This document shows positions 56,416 to 64,000 of a stretch of 64,000 bases of DNA, one piece after another; position 1 is the first letter of the stretch, and the number at the start of each line of letters is the position of its first letter. This DNA is from Moniliella sp. 'wahieum' (Eukaryota > Basidiomycota > Moniliellomycetes > Moniliellales > Moniliellaceae), in the NCBI GenBank assembly GCA_003971905.1, contig RSEE01000041.1, forward strand, positions 310,001 to 374,000, given 5' to 3'. The notes below the pieces were generated by a model. The model had not been told where the DNA came from. It saw only the letters and a list, made by a program, of their open reading frames with translations, and made no database searches. Position numbers and translations under genes: made by a program.

Positions 56416-58121
56416 ATGGGGATGAGAGTCTTTATGCTGGCCGCAGCGCTGGCCGTGGCGTGTGTGCCGAGCGCGCTGGCTGAAGCATACCATGAACGTC
56501 TTACGCTTCGCCCGCTCGACGACGGCCATGTCCACGCCCTCTTCAACTTCACTTTTGCCGCCCCGGCGGCGCGCAACGGAGGCGCGGCCGTCGGCTCGGA
56601 AGACATTGCTGTCCAGAGCTTTCGTGTGCTGCCGCGCGCACTTATCCAGCTCAGCGACGTGGCTGGTGTAGAAAGGCTGGACCTGAGTCTGAACCGCGGC
56701 GCGTGGGACTATGCTGCCTGGGGCAGTCCCCTGTGGTCCGGCGGGGGCCACGATGCGGTTGGCACGGCGCTGAAATTGTCGCCCAGCTGCGGCCGCAGTC
56801 GACCCCCCGCTTCATCACGAAACCTGGATCGAGCAGCTTTTCCCCCCCACCAACGTTGCTCCGGCCGGTCTGTTGGCGCAGTGGCGGACGTTGACCGCTG
56901 GCCTGGCCGGTTTGTTCTGTGCGTCGCTGGACACGGCCGCGGACCAGGTGGTGCTTCCTTCGCACAAGTCGGTCCTCCACGCTTTTCTTCCCGCCGAAGG
57001 AATCTGCACCGAGAACCTGAGTCCGATGGTTCGCATGCTTCCTTGCCACGCGGCTGGTGGCATCGGATCGCTGCTCAACCCTCACCACATCTTCGACTCG
57101 GCCTTCCATGGGATGAGCGTTCGAGTGCACCGGACCGCCACTGGTTGGGAAGTATACCTTCTCTTCCAAGCCGTCTTTACCCCCGCTGCCCCTGCTGAGG
57201 CTCTGATGACTCCTGTTGCGGATCGGCCATGGTCCATGGCAGGATTGTTTGGCCGCCCTCTTACCGGACGTGCCCTGTGGCCAACTCGTCCGAGGTCTGG
57301 TCATCAAGCCTCGTCGGCCCGCGCGCTTGCTGGCGCTGGAGGAGTTCCCCATGGACATTACATTTGATGCCGAGGTGGCGCTACCGCTTAACATTGACCT
57401 GGCTTGGAACACCAATTCTACCGCTTCGGTTACCCGCCCAGACACGGAACTGTTGAGCGCCTCGCGTGCCGTGATCAGCTCAAGCCAGAACGGGGCCACA
57501 TTGAGGTACGAATCGTTAATGCCGACCCCCTTTTGGAACGGAGAGTGCTCTATACCGATGTGCTACCCGCCTTGATTCGTCCCTACCTCCATACCATCCA
57601 ACTGGACACTACTGCCTTGCCGCCCGCCGGGACGTTTGAACCCCGAAGTGGTGCAGTTCCGCCAGGAAACGCTACTCGGCAGGCTGCTCCACCTCTCCCA
57701 TACCCCAGGCGAGACAAGAGGAGGCGATTTGAATCCAGGCCGGGCCCGACCAGGGGTACTGCAGATGGAACTCGCCATCCCTCCCGCCAGTACGGTGAGC
57801 GTGTCGTATGCGATTGACAAGGCCATGCTGCGCTACACTGACCATCCGCCCGATGCCCACCGAGGCTTCGACTTGCCCCCGGCAGTGATCCAACCACTGG
57901 ATGCGGGTAGATTGCCCGACTCCCCCCGACCGTTGCGCAAGGCAAGTCGGCTGGACTTGGTCCGGCGCTACACCCAGCCGGCCCTGGTGGAACTGGCGGT
58001 GCCGGACTTTAGCATGCCCTACAACGTCATCATCATGGTTTCAACCATCATAGCGCTCTTCTTTGGATCGGTGTTCAACAACCTCTATCGCTCCTATGTG
58101 GACGTGGTGGTGCCCAAGTAG
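56416..58121 (+). CDS. GPI16: GPI transamidase subunit PIG-T/Gpi16
   Basis: PIG-T/Gpi16 is the lumenal subunit that stabilises the GPI transamidase, which attaches GPI anchors to proteins in the ER. The start MGMRVFMLAAALAVACVPSA is a signal peptide cleaved near ALA/EAYHE. Then HERLTLRPLDDGHVHALFNF opens the PIG-T domain, with LDLSLNRGAWDYAAWG (the family's LxxNxGxWxY), ADQVVLPSHKSVLHAFLPAE and ICTENLSPMVRMLPCHAAGG (Cys residues of the disulfide core). Further on are GIGSLLNPHHIFDSAFHGM and HIEVRIVNADPLLERRVLYT. The C-terminal single membrane helix MPYNVIIMVSTIIALFFGSV and FNNLYRSYVDVVVPK precede the stop. Frame breaks lie near 56770, 56870, 57215 and 57620. The stop is 141 bp from the convergent Ras GEF stop. 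Confidence 0.92.
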
Positions 58122-58262
58122 CCCACTCCAACCCAAATTGACCGTTACTGTACCTGGAATGTTTTATTCGGGAGCGAAATGCAAGGCGTAACAGGTTATA
58201 ATGTACAAACATATGGTAGGAAGTACCCAACAAGCGACATGAAGTGCCAACTGTCGGCCAAC

Positions 58263-61200
58263 TCACAACAAGCCATTCTCCTTCAGCATCTTGGTAATCT
58301 TTTTCTCGTCCCGCTCCCGCGGCTCCAGCTGGAGTGATAGCTGGTACAACGCATCGTCAGAGGGAACCTCGACAAGACTGTCTTGGATGAACCGCTGGAT
58401 GCCCTGGACCGGGGTAAGCACGTAGGGCGTACTCTGGTAGGTACCAATCTCTTTGATCACTTCGGCTGTCATGCGATGCTTGGCAAAGTTGATAAACTGG
58501 TTGGAGCGAAGCAGGTCCGGGTTGCCCTCGTCGATGAAGGTTAGGTCGGTCAAATATACACCCAAAAAGGGCACGCAAGGTGGGTTGAGGTTGTGAATCA
58601 TATCGCGGTACTGGGCAAAGTTCTTGGTGTTGAACAGGACCTTGTTGAGCGAGTTGAACGTGTCTCGGTTCTTGGTGCTGACCAGTTGCCACGTTGCACG
58701 CACGCACGGTAGATGGCGGCGCTGTTGAGCCCACTGACAATGGCCGTCATGGAGGCAAAGTTGTGCAGCTGGCGGCACCGGTCGGCAATCTGGATGAAGT
58801 GCCGCACCCATTGCGCCCGCCCTCTGGCATCGGACTGAAGAAGAATGGATTCGACAACCCAGCCGGTCACCTTGTTGCCGTCGCGACAATCTCTTTGACG
58901 TGGGGAGAGCGGTGTGTCCGTCTGGCTTGGCCCAGTTGCAATCGAGACTCTTGAGGGCGGATGCGGCCAAACGCATCCGCCTCGCGGATGGTGAACTGGC
59001 GTGCCATCTCAAGTGGATCAATGTCGAGAAATTTGAGGTGCTTGGCGGACAGGTTGGGCAAGATGGGGGGAGGCGCATTGCTAGTATTGATCGAAAGGGT
59101 CTTGCGTAAATGCCATCCGCACTGCGTACCGTCCTCCCTTCTTCGATCCAGAGCACGAAGCAGCTGGTTTTGGGCGAGACCCGACATGTCGTTCTTAATA
59201 AAAACAGCAATCTTGTCCAACACTTGATCATCCTTCTCGTCCCACGAGTAGGTCTCGAGCCACGTTTTGAGCGCGTTTTGAACTCGGAGCTGGATCGGGC
59301 GTTGCTTTTTGGTCACCCAAAGTGTCTGCTCTTTCTCCTCAGACCATTCGGCATCGGCAGTCGGAACCGCTCAAAGAGCATGTCCAACAATTCTTCTGTG
59401 CTGATGAAGGAACGGTAGGTTAGAAGAAAGGTGTTGTTGAAGGAAGGGTCGTAGTTGTCGTGCATGGTAAAGTGTTGGATGAGGGCACGGGACGTGCCAG
59501 CCTTGACCATCCCATTCTTGCCGAACAAAATGCTGTCTGACGAAATATCGCCCTCTAAAAACCAAGGAACAGGTTCCTCCGATGCCTTGGAGGAAGGCGG
59601 CGGAGCCAGTGTAACCGACGCGGATGGAGAGTCGAGGTGCGGTGGCACATCCTCTGCCGATGGAGCCAGAGACGGAGTGGCAGAAGTTCGCTTGCGTTCC
59701 TGCGGTGGAAGTTCCGTACCAAGAGAAAAGGGACCTGGGGACGATGAATCGTCCATAAAAAACTTTCGCAACCTCTCCGCCCGCGACAAGCGGGCCGAAT
59801 CGGCTACTGTACGTATTGGGCACGACCTTGAGCAGATGGAGACCTTGAAAGTGGAAGAGACAGGTCCCCCGAATTGACGGGGGTAGGTGGGGCAGAGGAA
59901 AAACTTTTCCTGCCATGAACCTTATTCGTTCCTGACAAGAGGCTCGTGGGCAGCCTCGGTCCCCGGCGGCCCCACTTGGCAAACGTTTTGCCCTCTGTTT
60001 GAGACGTTCTGGACGATCTTCTCTCCTCGCCGAGTTGGCAAAAGAACTGGCATTCTCAGGAAAGGTGACATTGCTGCTGCTGGCGCTGCTGGGCGCACGT
60101 CCTGTTGGAACACGGCTAAGACGGCTGTCGGAGCTGTCTGACCGACCGCGAACGCCCAAGCCAGATGCGGGGATGTACGCATAGGCAGACCGCTACTATC
60201 GTGGTGGGTACGCGCAGTAATGTTCAAGGTGCTTTGGGGGACGCTCCAGTCAACAGGTCCGTATATTTTGCTCCGTGCTCCGCAGTAGCTTGATGGAGAC
60301 GACTGCTGCTCTGTTTGCAACTCGAATAACTGGGTCATCGCATCATGAATCTTCCCGAGATTTGCGTCGACCTCACTGAGCAGAGGGATCAGGTCCTCGA
60401 CACTCTGGGGGGCAAAGTGAGCCCGTCATTTGCCAGGCCATCTTGCGCACAGACAAAAATCTCATTAGCACCATCATAGAGATTTGCTTGGCTGGATGAA
60501 ACGCTGAACGAGCATACGGGCATGCGCGGCACTCTTGGCAGACGGATCACGAGGTTCTTCCCCCCCGCTAGGTCCATCGTAGTCCAACCGACAGCCAAGT
60601 CCACATCCTCTAGAAGGGTAAGGTATGTTCCCACGCGATAAAGCATCGTTCGCGTCTTCTCGAGAAACATGTCGTACGAAGGTAAACCAGAGGGACTAAG
60701 ATCCGACCGCCTTCTGGCCCTTGCGCATCCACCAAGGCGCGGAGCTCGGCCGCCTGGCTCGCACATCGTTCTCCTGTGGGTGCAAAAACTGGGCGAGGTG
60801 AACAGAAAGCTCTTGGTTGGGTCGGCGGCTGAGATGAACGTGGCCGCGAGCCAGAAGGATTTGGGTGTCTGAAGCCAAGTCGAAAGGATTGGTGAAGGCG
60901 CCCATTGCCTCGGCGCGGAGACAATCCATCTCATTGGCAGAGGGCAAGACGAACCCGCTGCCCCTCCATCCGGCCGCCGACCCACCACTGAGAGAATTCG
61001 GATCAATTCCCGCCGCACCGTGAGAGCTGCGGAGAGAAGGAAGTACAGCCCGGGCCAGTGCAGCTCTGACGAGCGGCAGGACTCCCTTCGAAAGCGATAC
61101 TGATCCAGTTCAGCCGAAGTTCACACGCCGTCTGCAAAAGCTCAGTTGTGCTGTCGCGTAGCACCCTCCTTTTGTTGAAGTATACGCGATGACAGGGTCG

Positions 61201-62918
61201 CACGCCCGTAGGCAGCTCTCTCGCTGCTGTCCAAAGGATTCCACTGGGCCTCGAGGCGGTAGAGATAGATAAGTTTGTCCGAAGTGACCATGAGCCGAGC
61301 CAGGCATTGAAGGATGGCAGTGGCAGGAAGTGCGACGGTTCGGGGGATGTTGGCACTGAGACTCGAGGAAGGTCTCCTTCCGAAGGAGGATGCGGAGGAT
61401 CCACGGGCCTGGCGACGACGGGGACGCGCATCAAGGGGGTCCGAGGTCAAAATAAAGTCCCCTGGAGAGTTCAGCAGGTCGTCCATCTCCTCCTCCGAAA
61501 CTGGAAGCACTCCTGAAGCATAGAGAAGCGAGCGGGCCGCAGGCAAAAAACGGTCAAAACTCTCGTGCCATCGCCTGCTGATGGTGTCGCCAGAAATTGA
61601 ACTTTGATCGAGATCGGTCACCACGCTGATAAGTCCAGGCAGGTGCCGAGCCATCGCCTCATGGGCCTCGTTAAGCTTGGCCATCGCTGTGTCGCCCGGT
61701 TCCAATTGAAACTGGAGCGCCAACGCCTCTTCAAGCTCGACTTGCAGACGTGGCGGGGCATCTCGGGGGATGGCAGTAAGAGAGGTCAAATTTGCAGCCA
61801 AAGTAGTGTTTCGTAATGGTCTTGGAGAAGATGAGGACACGCTGTCCACTTTGGCACCCAGTAGGACAGGGGCAGGGGTTTTTCCTGGCAGCTGGGACAA
61901 AGGTGACCCAAGCTCGGTCACACCTTGGCCAGCGCTTGGTAGCGGCTGGTGCCACTGCACCTCTCCGGTTGAAGGGTGATAATAGAAAAAGGCTGTCTCA
62001 TCCTCGTTCACGCGCAACACCCACGGGTAAGGAGGCTTGGTCTGCACCATATCGATGGACAGATGTTGGATGCGATTCTCGGGGTACATCGCCGAGGCCG
62101 CTCAAAGAAAGCGAGCCGGGCGCAAGTCTGGGATTGGGACTCGGTACATCTTCGCTCCGACTTCGTCGATGGTGGGAAGCCGAGGGCAGAGGCGTCACCT
62201 AAGTATTGTCAGTACATCTGGCATAAGGATACATGCACACATGCGAGCAGAGCAGCGCTCACCTGAGGGGCGCTCCCACGGCGGGCGTTGGTGGGTGGCT
62301 GTTTGGCGGAGCGCCCGGTGGCGTGACGGATGGACTTGAAGCTGATTCCGGCTCGGAGGGAGCGAATGGGGTCTAGACGCTGCGAAAGCGTATGTGACGA
62401 AGCTTCATCATCAGGCAGCCGAGCATTGGAAAAGGTCTGGCTGAGCGAGCTGCCCATCGGGACGCCCGTCACGGTCGACGAGCTGTCAGACTCCTCGGCA
62501 ACAGAAGAGACGGACTGCCCAACATGGAGTATTGTCTCATTGGGTGCGTTTGGATGGCCGTCGTCCACCTCTTCGTAATCACTGGCGGCGCCGAACGCGA
62601 CTGGGTGGTTGACAGGGACAGGAGGGGACGAGAGGACGAGGTCGTCGTCCAGGTAGAGAGACTCGGCCTCGGAGCGCGAGAGAGGCTGGACGAAGTTGCT
62701 GGGGAACCATCCGCGCACGGGTGTCTCATCGTCGTCCCCGAGCAGCAGGCCGTCCCACCATCCGGTGTCGAGCTGGTTAAGGACTTGGATGATGGCGTCC
62801 TGGCGGAAGGAGAACGCGTTGGGGTCGGCCGCAGTATAGTCGTAGAGGGTGCGCACAAAGAGCGGCTCGCCGGGCGAGGGTGGGTCGGGTCGGGGCGGAT
62901 CGGCGCAGTGGAGGGCAT
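58263..62918 (-). CDS. Ras guanine-nucleotide exchange factor (Cdc25 type, SH3-REM-RasGEF)
   Basis: Cdc25-type GEFs load Ras with GTP upstream of cAMP or MAPK signalling. Domain order on the minus strand: N-terminal SH3 (LFVRTLYDYTAADPNAFSF, ALYDY-like; VRGWFPSNFVQPL); a Ser/Asp-rich linker; intron 62262-62199; and a WW-like segment (YPWVLRVNEDETAFFYYHPS, GEVQWHQPLP). A long helical middle part follows (61950-60300). REM/RasGEF-N has TFLLTYRSFISTEELLDMLF, then the catalytic RasGEF domain with DIDPLEMARQFTIREADAF, RAQWVRHFIQIADRCRQLHN, FASMTAIVSGLNSAAIYR, PFLGVYLTDLTFIDEGNPD and NFAKHRMTAEVIKEI. It stops at 58263 (KMLKENGLL). The start at ATG 62918 (MPSTAPIRPDPTHP) requires one frame break before the SH3. 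Many breaks in the middle part make residue numbers unreliable. Confidence 0.9.
62199..62262 (-). other. Intron in the Ras GEF gene
   Basis: 64 bp, GTGAGC donor, TACTGAC branch site, ACTTAG acceptor; follows RRGSAPQ. Confidence 0.85.
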
Positions 62919-62964
62919 GTGGCGCGGGTGGGGGGGGGGCGGAGGAGCGGGGGGGCGGTTTGAA

Positions 62965-63012
62965 TACGGTGGTGAGTACGGTGGTGAGTACGGTGGTGGA
63001 TACGGTGGTGAT
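62965..63012. repeat. 12-bp minisatellite, TACGGTGGTGAG unit
   Basis: Four near-exact units (variants GAG/GAG/GGA/GAT at the end) just upstream of the Ras GEF start. In one minus-strand frame it would encode a TTVLTTV repeat, but it lies outside the conserved protein. Confidence 0.9.
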
Positions 63013-63550
63013 TACCGTGTTGAATGCGATGTCGGATGGGAAAGTCGATGCAAGGGTGCTGTGTGCTGCTGCTGCTGCGTGCTGCCTACGCCTACTAGTA
63101 CTGCCTACTGCCAAGTGCGACTCACCGCGTCTGCATGTAGATCGCATTCCGCGGCCGAGGGACGCGCCGGTCGTGTGCGAGCGGGGTGCGGCTCGGGGCC
63201 AGTGTGGCTGCCCGCCCGCTCCAATTGCAATTGCAATTGCAATCGCAATTTCCATCCCCAGTCCCCACTCGCCCGGGGCGATCCCAATCCCATCCCACAC
63301 ACAGATTTCCCATCTCACCCGCCCTTCCGCACGGGCCTGCCCAAGCCGAGCGGGAGCTACTAGCTACGGGCCATGGACGCACCCCAGCCGCTGCTATCGA
63401 CCCGCTCGGTAGTATCCAATCCGTCCTCGATCCGCACGGAAAGGACTGTGGCTTTCAGATGCCCCTCCCAGATGCCCCCCTCGAACCCCCTCGAACCCCT
63501 TTCGAGGGGAACACATGTAGACGTTTTTCTCAGGCCTCAGCCAACGGTCC

Positions 63551-63602
63551 GGTCACCTGTCACCTGTCACATGTCACATGTCACTGTCACATGTCACCTG
63601 TC
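63551..63602. repeat. TGTCACATGTCAC repeat cluster
   Basis: Seven spaced GTCAC copies, several as the ACATGT-centred palindrome, in about 50 bp. Single copies occur at 8092, 21563, 24098, 28187 and 36612. Confidence 0.85.
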
Positions 63603-64000
63603 CCCGGGGGGAGCCCGTTGAGTTGAACGTTTGAACTACGGTGACCAAGTAGGGTAGAATGAGTGAACACCCCCGCCATCACTGATGGTCGATGGATGAG
63701 TCGATGAGGTCCTCGGCCTCGTCTGCATCGATCATCGATCACCATGTGTCATGCATCATGCGTCATGATCTTTTTCCTGTCCTTACCCTGCTCATCGACA
63801 CCGCTCAGCTGAACTCGATCAGGGTCCGACCGCACCGCCCAACACGCCGCCCCGCTCCCGGTGCACCTGTCATATCGTCCGCAACCAGCCCCCAGCTCCC
63901 CACCAAGTACTAACCCACGCGGCTCCCAGGATCTCGCAGCCCCCCCCAGCCAACTCTGCGGAACCGCGTCTACCAAAACGACCCTCGCCCCATCCTCTTA

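Larger units (their letters stand above)
62919..64000. other. Ras GEF upstream region and window edge
   Basis: Contains the TACGGTGGTGAG minisatellite (62965-63012), an AATTGCAATTGCAATTGCAATCG repeat (about 63220-63250), a TGTCACATGTCAC cluster, a GTTGAACGTTTGAAC motif (63619-63633) and CATGCATCATGCGTCATGA (63750-63768). The last ~80 bp could be the 5' flank of a gene cut by the window edge, but nothing is callable. Confidence 0.6.

Overview
The window is nuclear DNA from a fungus, most likely a basidiomycete. The evidence is short spliceosomal introns (52-116 bp, donors mostly GTACGT or GTGCGT, TACTAAC/CTGAC branch sites), intron-bearing nuclear tRNA genes, a Ty1/copia retrotransposon, and proteins such as Ypp1, Prp5, Shp1, Osh, Are and Gpi16. 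An Ustilaginomycotina-like lineage is a guess from the compact, GC-rich, intron-poor genes; the species cannot be named.

Layout. From 0 to 14 kb, a dense gene block holds a Ypp1/TTC7 TPR protein, an OLA1/YchF-type ATPase, NTF2, a UBL-BAG co-chaperone, the DEAD-box splicing factor PRP5 and a PCL/PHO80-type cyclin. From 14.8 to 20.4 kb lies a complete copia element with 217-bp LTRs and a 5-bp target duplication. From 20.4 to 26.2 kb is a gene-free stretch rich in short palindromic motifs. From 26.2 to 34.5 kb are SHP1/p47 (UBX), an oxysterol-binding protein, a DUF218 membrane protein and an Are-type acyltransferase. From 34.5 to 37.7 kb is a second gene-free stretch. From 37.7 to 46.7 kb are an uncharacterised serine/proline-rich protein, a cytochrome P450 and an alpha/beta hydrolase. 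From 48 to 63 kb are prohibitin-2, an initiator tRNA-Met and a tRNA-Ser(CGA) (both with introns), a mitochondrial coiled-coil protein, a threonine aldolase, TSR1, PIG-T/GPI16 and a CDC25-type Ras GEF.

The genes are housekeeping genes from unrelated pathways: endosome/plasma-membrane lipid signalling, nuclear transport, splicing, proteostasis, sterol handling, ribosome assembly, GPI anchoring and Ras signalling. I see no operon-like or biosynthetic cluster.

Most reading frames are interrupted by single-base indels, often in short homopolymer or G/C runs, although the conserved protein sequence continues in another frame. This looks like an incompletely polished long-read assembly rather than mass pseudogenisation. 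Coordinates below therefore span several frames per gene. I found no convincing undescribed system. The most interesting signals are the intron in the initiator tRNA, unusual features of the copia element, and families of dispersed palindromic motifs in intergenic DNA.
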